Shown here: positions 6,089-11,843 of the stretch, piece by piece
Numbering within the stretch: the stretch's first letter is position 1
Layout: each line of letters begins with the position of its first letter
IMG/VR virus record: IMGVR_UViG_3300042876_000182
Coordinates: 1 to 25,188 of that record
Source of the DNA: a virus
Length of the DNA stretch: 25,188 nucleotides
Direction: 5' to 3' (one strand)
Translations under genes and position numbers: made by a program
The notes under the pieces: generated by a model
Database searches by the model: none
What the model saw: the letters and a program-made list of their open reading frames with translations, nothing else
Told to the model about the DNA's origin: nothing

Positions 6089-6295
6089 ATGCCTAGAGTT
6101 TTGAACAAAAGTATTTGGCCCTATCAGGTCTTCATTGAGAGGGGCGATATAAAAGAATTTGGCAAAAGGGTCCAGTGGTTGAAAGATAACTTGTATCACG
6201 GCGGCTACTATGAACCAAAGTGGTATGTCAACGGAGACACTTATTGTTTTCAAGACGAAAAAGAATACCTACATTTTTTATTGGTGTGGCAGTGA
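6089..6295 (+). CDS. LRW-family protein (variant LLVW end)
   Basis: The 68-residue protein is a minimal copy of the local family. The helix V-Q-W-L-K-D-N-L is followed by an aromatic loop (Y-Y-E-P-K-W-Y-V-N-G), then Y-C-F-Q-D-E-K-E-Y-L-H-F-L-L-V-W-Q at the C-terminus, matching the family pattern of Phe, two residues, E-K-D/E, then F-x-L-x-W. Here Arg is replaced by Val, the codons lack GAGG, and the next gene is not coupled. Its own start follows the previous TAA by one base. Confidence 0.72.
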   Translation: MPRVLNKSIWPYQVFIERGDIKEFGKRVQWLKDNLYHGGYYEPKWYVNGDTYCFQDEKEYLHFLLVWQ

Positions 6296-6301
6296 TAGAC
6301 A

Positions 6302-6499
6302 ATGAACGAAAAAATTAATACATGGAGAGCACTACAAGACTTGCCACCAGCAGTGTCAAGTTTTTGGTGCCGCTTTAACTGGCACACTTGGACTAAGTGG
6401 AGTGATCCTGTATCTAGTAGTTATTCATCATTCACCCGGCAAGATCGTTACTGCATCCATTGCAATAGCGTAGAAACAAAAAAGTGGCGATCATCATGA
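6302..6499 (+). CDS. Small zinc-ribbon-like protein
   Basis: The 65-residue protein has F-W-C-R-F-N-W-H-T-W-T-K-W and, 40 residues on, R-Y-C-I-H-C-N-S-V-E. C-x-x-C with an upstream Cys/His pair in W-C-x(4)-H-x-W is a pattern of small phage zinc-binding proteins. Zinc binding is plausible but not proven. The start lacks a good ribosome binding site. Its TGA overlaps ATG 6496 of the next gene. Confidence 0.65.
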   Translation: MNEKINTWRALQDLPPAVSSFWCRFNWHTWTKWSDPVSSSYSSFTRQDRYCIHCNSVETKKWRSS

Positions 6500-6993
6500 A
6501 TAGTTCACAAAGACGCAAAAGCAAAAGAGAATTCCCTCATGTGATTAAATTGTTACCAGACGCAGGAATGCGTTACTTTGAGCATGATGACAAGGTGATG
6601 ACTGCACGTAATTGGTGCAGTCGTAATTGCCGCAGTGGCTTTAGAGTTGACAGTAGCTGGGACCATGCTGAATTCAAATTCGCAACAGAAAAGGATGCGG
6701 TAATTTTCGCATTGAAGTGGCTATTAAGTTTAGATGTAAATTCGATGTACCCACATCAAGTCAATGTCAATTTAACAGTGAAACCCTACACGTTATTGTG
6801 TTCTAGTTCAGACAGTTTTGGTACAATGTGGTATGAAATTGAAGTCTGTGTAAATAGCTTACGGCGTTGGATTGAAGATCAACCAGAAGACTTGTGGTGT
6901 GATGGTACATATACATGGGGTCGTAAAACATCGGGTATACCTTACTTGGTACACGAATCACTATACACGTTCATAACATTGAGGTGGGAATAA
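6496..6993 (+). CDS. Tandem-duplicated LRW-family protein
   Basis: The 165 residues appear to hold two copies of the family domain. The first copy has R-N-W-C-S-R-N-C and F-K-F-A-T-E-K-D-A-V-I-F-A-L-K-W; the second has R-R-W-I-E-D-Q and ends F-I-T-L-R-W-E. Only the terminal copy has AGG for Arg; the internal one has Lys (AAG). GAGGTG at 6981-6986 then sits 6 nt before the next ATG. ATG 6496 (ATGA overlap) is preferred to GTG 6484. Function is unknown; the Trp/Cys-rich core suggests a compact fold. Confidence 0.75.
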   Translation: MNSSQRRKSKREFPHVIKLLPDAGMRYFEHDDKVMTARNWCSRNCRSGFRVDSSWDHAEFKFATEKDAVIFALKWLLSLDVNSMYPHQVNVNLTVKPYTLLCSSSDSFGTMWYEIEVCVNSLRRWIEDQPEDLWCDGTYTWGRKTSGIPYLVHESLYTFITLRWE

Positions 6994-7466
6994 TGGGTAT
7001 TATTAGAAACACAACAGATGGTATCTACCCTTACCAACAAGCTATGTATAATAAAATATCACAGGGTGGATTTAAAACGGGCGCAATGCAGATTATATCT
7101 TCTGGTCGACAGTCTGGCAAGAGTATGCTGAATGCTATTTACAATAATAACCTTTGCAAGGAGATTACATTGTCAGGTCAAGAGTATCTCCATTTAGTAG
7201 AACTGAAAATGGGTTTTGCTAATCTAGCCACAGACAGAATCAAACAGAGAAAAAAAGTGAAGCAATATAAATTTAGTCGTGCCAAATGGTATGAGGGCAA
7301 ATTTAACTGGCGCAAGTATGAAGAGGTACATAACTGGTGTGAGCAACACTTTGGCAAGCATCCCAAGAGACCTGATGCTTGGTCGCGCTGGAACCATATG
7401 TATGAAGATATGATTCTTTTCCGTGACGAAAAAGATTACATGTTGTTCGTGCTGAGGTGGTCATGA
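6993..7466 (+). CDS. Walker A-like segment fused to an LRW-family domain
   Basis: The 157-residue protein begins Y-P-Y-Q-Q-A-M and, after a glycine-rich turn, has I-I-S-S-G-R-Q-S-G-K-S-M-L at about residues 34-46. This resembles the G/S-R-Q-x-G-K-S/T Walker A variant of phage terminases and related P-loop ATPases. No Walker B acid strand is visible and the length is far below a complete ATPase. The C-terminus is a family domain: H-N-W-C-E-Q-H-F-G, a Trp-rich loop and F-R-D-E-K-D-Y-M-L-F-V-L-R-W-S. Arg-Trp codons give GAGGTG for the next gene. Confidence 0.72.
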   Translation: MGIIRNTTDGIYPYQQAMYNKISQGGFKTGAMQIISSGRQSGKSMLNAIYNNNLCKEITLSGQEYLHLVELKMGFANLATDRIKQRKKVKQYKFSRAKWYEGKFNWRKYEEVHNWCEQHFGKHPKRPDAWSRWNHMYEDMILFRDEKDYMLFVLRWS

Positions 7467-7711
7467 AGTATTGGAACAAACAACACAAACTACGAGAAAG
7501 GTGGTACAAGGTTGAATTACCCAAGACACTTCTTATAAATAGTGTGTTTCCATCCATCGATGGATGGTGGACCTGGTCCAAGTTCGACTCTCTTAAAAGA
7601 GAGTTGCAAATGATTGATAGTCCTGGAAAGTTTTATATGAGTGTCATGCACCGAGATGTTTATTTTGAGCGTCAACAAGACGCAGTTTATTTTAGTTTGA
7701 GGTATCTATGA
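7463..7711 (+). CDS. LRW-family protein containing a cluster of dyad repeats
   Basis: This 82-residue family member has a basic N-terminus (K-Q-H-K-L-R-E-R-W), the Trp segment G-W-W-T-W-S-K-F and the terminal Y-F-E-R-Q-Q-D-A-V-Y-F-S-L-R-Y-L. The DNA of its first half contains TATAAATA (7534-7541) and three perfect inverted repeats in a row (7550-7604). ATG 7463 is chosen over GTG 7457 for the ATGA coupling and the GAGGTG of the upstream gene. Its own end (TTG AGG TAT) gives GAGGT 4 nt before ATG 7708. Confidence 0.75.
   Translation: MKYWNKQHKLRERWYKVELPKTLLINSVFPSIDGWWTWSKFDSLKRELQMIDSPGKFYMSVMHRDVYFERQQDAVYFSLRYL
7550..7604. repeat. Three adjacent perfect inverted repeats inside a CDS
   Basis: Dyad 1 (7550-7567) is an 18-bp perfect palindrome with arms CCATCCATC and GATGGATGG. 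Dyad 2 (7568-7580) is TGGACC, one T, GGTCCA. Dyad 3 (7587-7604) is ACTCTCTT, AA, AAGAGAGT. In RNA they would form consecutive hairpins within the 7463 coding region. Confidence 0.85.
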
Positions 7712-7986
7712 CAGTTTATTACAAAATCAGATATAAAGACGATCCTGAAAAGTACATTAAAGGTACGCCCTACTACCAGAGTTATGACAAGACTGGTAGA
7801 ATCTTTCAGACTCTTGGTCAACTACGTACCTTCTTGACTGGTGTGATGAATGCTGATGGGCGCAGTGATGGTAGAAATCGAGTCAGTGAATGGGAAATCG
7901 TTGAACTTGAAATGGTAGTGAAGGAAGTCAAAGGTGTTCATGAAGTCATCACTGCCAAGAAACTTAAAGAAATGATAATGAAATGA
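7708..7986 (+). CDS. Conserved phage hypothetical protein, 92 aa
   Basis: The 92-residue alpha/beta protein contains K-G-T-P-Y-Y-Q-S-Y-D-K-T-G-R-I-F, then L-G-Q-L-R-T-F-L-T, then W-E-I-V-E-L-E-M. I recognise this order from other large-phage genomes, always without a function. It is coupled to both neighbours by ATGA overlaps and sits between a LRW-family gene and a Cys-rich gene in the long operon. Confidence 0.75.
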   Translation: MTVYYKIRYKDDPEKYIKGTPYYQSYDKTGRIFQTLGQLRTFLTGVMNADGRSDGRNRVSEWEIVELEMVVKEVKGVHEVITAKKLKEMIMK

Positions 7987-8228
7987 GTTACTTTGAACAA
8001 GTATACGGAAAGTCTGGAGTAAGACTTGAATATAAACCTATGTACTTACCTTGCGGTGGAGTAGCATATTTTGATGATGGTTCAGGATATGGTTATCGAT
8101 GTGAATGTGGTTCTGTCGTGGGCTCGATCGGGCAACCACAACAGTGTAAAGATGAAGCACAAAAGTATGATAACTGGCAAACACTTGGTGGCAAGGGTTG
8201 GGATTATGATAAAGGATGTCCAAAATGA
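7983..8228 (+). CDS. Cys-rich, putative zinc-ribbon phage protein
   Basis: The 81-residue protein carries L-P-C-G-G-V-A-Y, then Y-R-C-E-C-G-S-V-V-G-S-I-G-Q-P-Q-Q-C, and a last Cys at G-C-P-K. The spacing is compatible with a zinc ribbon, and the S-I-G-Q-P block recurs in similar phage proteins I have seen. The metal is an inference. AAGGA inside its 3' end (8212-8216) is the ribosome binding site of the next gene, whose ATG overlaps its stop. Confidence 0.68.
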   Translation: MSYFEQVYGKSGVRLEYKPMYLPCGGVAYFDDGSGYGYRCECGSVVGSIGQPQQCKDEAQKYDNWQTLGGKGWDYDKGCPK

Positions 8229-8506
8229 ATAAAGAAGAAATAATCTATAACATGTGCATGACGTACAGACACGATTATGGATTGCGCAAAGAACAAAGTG
8301 ATCCAAGTTGGACAGCAGGCATGACTGAGCAGGATGCCATAATGCTGTACAAAACAATGGAACAGATATATAATAACAACATCGAACCGTTACTCAAAGA
8401 GTTTAACGACTTACGAGAAGGTAAGAGTGTTCAAGTTCCACAGAGCAAAGAACATGCGGCACTCATGTTAAAATTGGCACAAATGTATTTAGGAATAGAC
8501 AAATGA
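8225..8506 (+). CDS. Helical phage hypothetical protein, 93 aa
   Basis: This 93-residue, almost wholly helical acidic protein contains M-T-E-Q-D-A-I-M-L-Y-K-T-M-E-Q-I-Y-N-N-N-I-E-P, a block I associate with small phage proteins. ATG 8225 is preferred to in-frame ATG 8216 because AAGGA is 8 nt upstream of the former and nothing suitable precedes the latter. It is coupled by ATGA to both neighbours. No function known. Confidence 0.72.
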   Translation: MNKEEIIYNMCMTYRHDYGLRKEQSDPSWTAGMTEQDAIMLYKTMEQIYNNNIEPLLKEFNDLREGKSVQVPQSKEHAALMLKLAQMYLGIDK

Positions 8507-9021
8507 AACTAGCACAAGTAAACGAAGCACTCGACCACAAGATCACTAGTGGCTCAGAATATCAATGGAATTGTTATGGTCCCGATGCACGTTACTTGGA
8601 CTATGAAAGTGATTATGCAAGTGTAAGCGTAATCTACGATACGACCAATCAAGTGGTTTATCAAGCTGAGGTATCTGTCAAAGGTGATGCGTGGTCAGAA
8701 GATTCACGACCATATCGTTGGTTGTATCCCTACACCAAAGATGCATTCATCAATGAATCTAAGGATCGAAAGGTTGATCCTGATCAGGCATGGGATGATG
8801 TCAAGTGGATTGACTTGGAAACAGAAGAAGACTTCCTAGAAAAAGCAGTCGCTATGTTCAACGGTGATGAATGGGATACTCGTGTTCAGGTTCCATTAGA
8901 TTTAGACGATAATCTTTTGATGCATCTTGCAATGGAAGCACACAAGCGAGATATCACACTAAATAAGATGGTTGAGATTGTTTTGCAAGAAGCAATCGAC
9001 CGTCATAAGGAAACAGTTTGA
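8503..9021 (+). CDS. Two-domain protein with C-terminal ribbon-helix-helix
   Basis: The 172-residue protein has an N-terminal domain (K-I-T-S-G-S-E-Y-Q-W-N-C-Y-G-P-D-A-R-Y-L, then D-Y-E-S-D-Y-A) of unknown function. From about residue 127 a ribbon-helix-helix follows: strand V-Q-V-P-L-D-L-D, helix L-L-M-H-L-A-M-E-A-H-K-R, turn D-I-T-L-N, helix K-M-V-E-I-V-L-Q-E-A-I. This fold dimerises and usually binds DNA as a repressor or antitoxin. A DNA-binding role for the whole protein is inferred. Coupled by ATGA upstream and by TTGA to the next gene. Confidence 0.72.
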   Translation: MKLAQVNEALDHKITSGSEYQWNCYGPDARYLDYESDYASVSVIYDTTNQVVYQAEVSVKGDAWSEDSRPYRWLYPYTKDAFINESKDRKVDPDQAWDDVKWIDLETEEDFLEKAVAMFNGDEWDTRVQVPLDLDDNLLMHLAMEAHKRDITLNKMVEIVLQEAIDRHKETV

Positions 9022-9308
9022 CTGACTTACTTTTTAACATCATAGTCTGGATCAGAGAGGATTGGCGAAGTAATCCTCTCCGCTGTTTCTTAGAAATCTT
9101 AGCATGGTTCATGAGTATCGGTTGCTCGGTCACTATGATGTTGACTGTGCCCACTCCCCCTTTCTTAATTCTTTATCCACTGTTTATTGCCCAATGTGCA
9201 ATCTTTGCATGGGCAGCATGGACACGTAAGAGTTTAGGTATGTTAGCAAACTATATGCTGTTGGTAAGTATTGACAGCGTAGCACTTTTTAGAATGGCAG
9301 TATTATGA
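9018..9308 (+). CDS. Multi-pass membrane protein, probable TTG start
   Basis: The 96-residue protein begins at TTG 9018, overlapping the preceding stop as TTGA; AAGGA at 9007-9011 is well placed, and the next ATG (9110) would remove the conserved-looking N-terminus (I-R-E-D-W-R-S-N-P-L-R). About three hydrophobic segments follow (around residues 25-42, 48-66 and 75-92), with M-L-A-N-Y-M-L-L. Similar small membrane proteins occur in other large phages. A 9-bp hairpin lies in the first 60 bases of the coding sequence. Role unknown. Confidence 0.72.
   Translation: MTDLLFNIIVWIREDWRSNPLRCFLEILAWFMSIGCSVTMMLTVPTPPFLILYPLFIAQCAIFAWAAWTRKSLGMLANYMLLVSIDSVALFRMAVL
9055..9080 (+). repeat. 9-bp perfect inverted repeat near a TTG start
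   Basis: GAGAGGATT, an 8-nt loop, AATCCTCTC. It begins 37 nt after the TTG start of the membrane protein gene, lies within coding sequence and has no T tract, so it is not a terminator. Confidence 0.8.
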
Positions 9309-9619
9309 TTAATTGGACAGACCCCAACAACCTAGTAGTTATTGATGACAACATTGAGCCAGCACTTCACAAGTGGCTTAAAGATATCATGTCAGTTACA
9401 GAAGTAACAGTCACCTTTACAAAGGTAGATGGTACTGAACGTGTAATGAAATGCACATTACAAGCCGACAAGTTGCCTCCTGTAGTAATCAAAGAAGACG
9501 CAAAGCCTCGTAAAGAAACTACAAGCACAAAGGCATTGCGTGTGTTTGACATTGAAAAACAAGAATGGCGTAGCTTCACCATTAAAAATATCAAGCGAAT
9601 CGATCTATCACTGGTATGA
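9305..9619 (+). CDS. WYL_2 (DUF2693)-like phage protein
   Basis: The 104-residue protein has V-T-V-T-F-T-K-V-D-G-T-E-R-V-M-K-C-T-L, a linker with Pro and Lys, then L-R-V-F-D-I-E-K-Q-E-W-R-S-F-T-I-K-N-I. This arrangement (strand pair with M-x-C-T-L and a W-R-S-F motif) fits the Sm/SH3-like barrel of the WYL_2/DUF2693 family, widespread in T4-like phages, possibly nucleic acid or ligand binding. The assignment is from memory of the family pattern. Coupled by ATGA on both sides. Confidence 0.72.
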   Translation: MINWTDPNNLVVIDDNIEPALHKWLKDIMSVTEVTVTFTKVDGTERVMKCTLQADKLPPVVIKEDAKPRKETTSTKALRVFDIEKQEWRSFTIKNIKRIDLSLV

Positions 9620-10938
9620 CAGATATTGAGTTAAACGAACTATTCAATAAAGGCAATCAGCATTACTTCAACAAAGAGTTTGTGGAAGCATCACTGTGTT
9701 ACATGGAACTGTTGAAGTACGTGCCGGATAACCATGTGATTCATCACAATTTGGGATTGGCGTATATTGGGCTAGAGCAATACGAAAAATCGTTGAATTG
9801 TTTTGAATTACCGTTATCAAAAGGATATACTGATAGCTATCTTAGCAGAGGTAGTGCATTGCGTAGTCTAGGTAAGTACGAAGGGGCACTTGCTGATTTT
9901 TGTAAGTTAGTGACTTTGGATCCTACGTCGGCTGATGCATACTCTAATATCGGTAATACGTTGCGTGAGTTTGGTATGCCTGTTGCTGCCCTTCCTTTCT
10001 TAGAGAAAGCACTTGAGTCTCAACCCGATAATCCTACATTTAAATTGAATGAGAGTGTAGCTCATTTATTGAATGGTGACTTGGAAAACGGTTGGAAAAA
10101 CTATGATGCACGTTGGTACTATCAAAGTGATGTTTCCTTCAAGCCAAATTTGCCAGGAGTTGAGTATGACGGAACTCAAGACGTTGCTGGTAAGATTGTT
10201 CTAGTATATGGTGAACAGGGTTTTGGTGATAACATACAGTTTGTAAGATTCATCAAGATACTTCAAGAACGTGGCGCGACAATCACTATGGTTGTAAGAC
10301 CTCAACTTGTAGGTTTATTTGAATGTAACTTTCCTAACGTGAAGATAAAAACAGATTTTAGTAGTTTGGAATATCACTATCATTGTCCAATGATGGAGCT
10401 ACCTAAATGTTTGGGTATTACTATCAAATCTATTCCATACAACAACCGATACCTTACGGCCCCGTTAACCCCTGATGTTAAGTTACCTACTACTAAAAAG
10501 AAACGTGTTGGTATTCAATGGGGGAGCAACGGTGTTGCATTCATCACCCGCTTTAGAAAGATGGAGCTTGCTACATTGTTGGGAATAGCACGTGATGATA
10601 TCGAAATATATTGCTTGGGGTTTGAGCCCAATGAAGAAGAAGTCGAGCTATTAAAAAATTATAAAGTCAAGACACCTGACTTGGGAGATTTCTGTAAGAC
10701 TGCAAGCATAATTTCACAGCTTGATTTGGTCATCACTGTTGACACTGTGACTGCACACTTGGCCGGTGCACTTGGAGTCGAAACATGGGTCATGCTCAGT
10801 CAGTATGGTTGTGATTGGCGATGGTTCTTGAATAGAACTGATAGCCCATTCTATGAAAACATGAGGTTGTTTCGTCAAACAGACAACACATGGGATAGTG
10901 TCATTGACCAGATAAAATTGGCTCTTGACACTAAATAA
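9616..10938 (+). CDS. TPR protein with GT9-like glycosyltransferase domain
   Basis: Residues 8-150 form about four tetratricopeptide repeats (for example H-N-L-G-L-A-Y-I-G-L-E-Q-Y-E-K-S-L). From about 193 a GT-B, family-9-like region follows: G-E-Q-G-F-G-D-N-I-Q-F at 199-209, T-V-D-T-V-T-A-H-L-A-G-A-L-G at 374-387, D-W-R-W at 400-403 and L-F-R-Q at 418-421. These match bacterial TPR-linked ADP-heptose-transferase-like proteins. The acceptor may be a host surface glycan, a phage protein or DNA; the sequence does not say. It ends the long coupled operon, and the next promoter begins inside its last codons. Confidence 0.82.
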   Translation: MTDIELNELFNKGNQHYFNKEFVEASLCYMELLKYVPDNHVIHHNLGLAYIGLEQYEKSLNCFELPLSKGYTDSYLSRGSALRSLGKYEGALADFCKLVTLDPTSADAYSNIGNTLREFGMPVAALPFLEKALESQPDNPTFKLNESVAHLLNGDLENGWKNYDARWYYQSDVSFKPNLPGVEYDGTQDVAGKIVLVYGEQGFGDNIQFVRFIKILQERGATITMVVRPQLVGLFECNFPNVKIKTDFSSLEYHYHCPMMELPKCLGITIKSIPYNNRYLTAPLTPDVKLPTTKKKRVGIQWGSNGVAFITRFRKMELATLLGIARDDIEIYCLGFEPNEEEVELLKNYKVKTPDLGDFCKTASIISQLDLVITVDTVTAHLAGALGVETWVMLSQYGCDWRWFLNRTDSPFYENMRLFRQTDNTWDSVIDQIKLALDTK

Positions 10939-10953
10939 GACTCATGTTATAAT
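10925..10953 (+). promoter_or_regulatory. Consensus sigma70 promoter, leaderless geometry
   Basis: TTGACA (10925-10930), 17-nt spacer, TATAAT (10948-10953). The -35 lies within the end of the TPR-glycosyltransferase gene. ATG 10961 is 8 nt past the -10, so the mRNA has essentially no leader. Confidence 0.88.
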
Positions 10954-10960
10954 ATGGGTT

Positions 10961-11119
10961 ATGAAACGAGAAATACTATCCTTCAAAATTGAGCCGATGA
11001 AACATCGTGCTCACCGAGTGTTGTTTGATGAAAACACACCGTTCAAACCTAAGGTTGTAAAATCTAAAAAAGGTGAGTACAACCGTCGACCAAAGCACAG
11101 GAACAAAGATGAGTACTAA
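10961..11119 (+). CDS. Very basic 52-residue protein
   Basis: The product is rich in Lys, Arg and His (K-P-K-V-V-K-S-K-K-G, R-R-P-K-H-R-N-K-D-E-Y) and may bind nucleic acid (inference). ATG 10961 is chosen since upstream in-frame codons lie in the promoter; it has no Shine-Dalgarno and is predicted to be leaderless. Its last 11 bases overlap the start of the next gene. No family recognised. Confidence 0.6.
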   Translation: MKREILSFKIEPMKHRAHRVLFDENTPFKPKVVKSKKGEYNRRPKHRNKDEY

Positions 11120-11360
11120 AGTAGTACACGAAGACCACCGTGATCTACTTGGTCGCGAAGTCAAAGAGGATGATGCTGTAGCATTCACGCATCACAATAC
11201 CCTTTATGTGGGTAAGGTTATCAAAATCACGCCCAAGCAGGTCCGTGTGGTACCCATGTTGTCAACTTATCGGAATGATACGGGTTATCTAAAGTATACA
11301 AATCAATGTGTACTGATAGGTGGCCCTGAACTGACGATGCACCTCTTAAAAAATCTCTAA
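11109..11360 (+). CDS. Paralogue of the 3361 small phage protein
   Basis: The 83-residue protein shares L-G-R-E, T-P-K-Q-V-R-V, an M-containing Tyr/Gly-rich loop and G-P-E-L-T-M-H-L-L-K with the 3361 product, so a duplication is clear. ATG 11109 is preferred to an earlier in-frame ATG at 11073 because the family core begins soon after it and AGGA lies 7 nt upstream. It overlaps the preceding gene by 11 nt. A small beta-barrel fold is inferred; function unknown. Confidence 0.75.
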   Translation: MSTKVVHEDHRDLLGREVKEDDAVAFTHHNTLYVGKVIKITPKQVRVVPMLSTYRNDTGYLKYTNQCVLIGGPELTMHLLKNL

Positions 11361-11365
11361 AAAAT

Positions 11366-11394
11366 TTGACAATAAATCCATTTCCTGATACAAT
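11366..11394 (+). promoter_or_regulatory. sigma70 promoter
   Basis: TTGACA (11366-11371) within TTGACAATAAATCC, 17-nt spacer, TACAAT (11389-11394), with the ATACATGTAT palindrome at 11393-11402. It lies 5 nt after the preceding stop. Confidence 0.88.
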
Positions 11395-11425
11395 ACATGT
11401 ATTGAAACGATAAGGAATTGGAAGT

Positions 11426-11569
11426 ATGAAATTCACTCTCATTACAACTAACGGTAAAGTTCTCACTTTCTTCGTCAAGGCTGTCGCAGAAACGTTTCAA
11501 CAAGCATACGGTGGCAATCTGTTCACCAATGAAATTCTCAACACAAAGGAAACTCAAAATGTCGCTTAA
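11426..11569 (+). CDS. 47-residue hypothetical protein
   Basis: The frame starts 32 nt after a strong promoter with GGAATTGGAAG as a plausible ribosome binding region. The product begins M-K-F-T-L-I-T-T-N-G-K-V-L-T-F-F-V-K and ends in an Asn/Thr-rich tail. The first part could be a beta hairpin. It overlaps the next gene by 11 nt, and AAAGGA within its end serves that gene. No family is recognised; translation is inferred from the promoter and spacing. Confidence 0.6.
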   Translation: MKFTLITTNGKVLTFFVKAVAETFQQAYGGNLFTNEILNTKETQNVA

Positions 11570-11786
11570 ACAAAAAGCATTACTTATTACCCTCAGCGTG
11601 ATCCTATCTGCTGTAGTCGGAGCAATGGTCGCCGCATTTCTCGTTGCAAACGTAAGTATTCTAACACTGGCTAATATTGCTATCGTCTTGGTGCTAGGTT
11701 GGGCAGTCTATCTGTTGTACGGCGCCACGCTCAACCGACTTGAGTATGAGGAAACACTCAAGAAAATGACCGAAAAAAAGGATTGA
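11559..11786 (+). CDS. Two-pass membrane protein, 75 aa
   Basis: Two hydrophobic segments (about residues 6-28 and 32-52) are joined by a short loop and followed by a charged tail (E-T-L-K-K-M-T-E-K-K-D), so a small inner-membrane hairpin protein is predicted. This topology is also that of some holins, but nothing nearby supports lysis. It overlaps the 47-residue gene by 11 nt. Its TGA lies inside the -35 box of the next promoter. Confidence 0.7.
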   Translation: MSLKQKALLITLSVILSAVVGAMVAAFLVANVSILTLANIAIVLVLGWAVYLLYGATLNRLEYEETLKKMTEKKD

Positions 11787-11811
11787 CAATAAATCATTTC
11801 GGGTATATAAT
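11783..11811 (+). promoter_or_regulatory. Consensus sigma70 promoter
   Basis: TTGACA (11783-11788), 17-nt spacer, TATAAT (11806-11811). The TGA of the preceding gene (11784-11786) is inside the -35. It keeps the TTGACAATAAATC block but lacks the ATACATGTAT element. Confidence 0.92.
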
Positions 11812-11843
11812 AGAATCTTAAACAGTCGAAACAAGGAATCAAA

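Noticed and set aside
7577-7605. T-arm-like AGTTCGACTCT suggesting a tRNA
   Set aside because: The flanking bases do not form a T stem, and no acceptor, D or anticodon arms can be built around it.
11559-11786. Holin assignment for the two-pass membrane protein
   Set aside because: The topology fits, but no endolysin or spanin is adjacent and the gene sits among early promoter-led cassettes.
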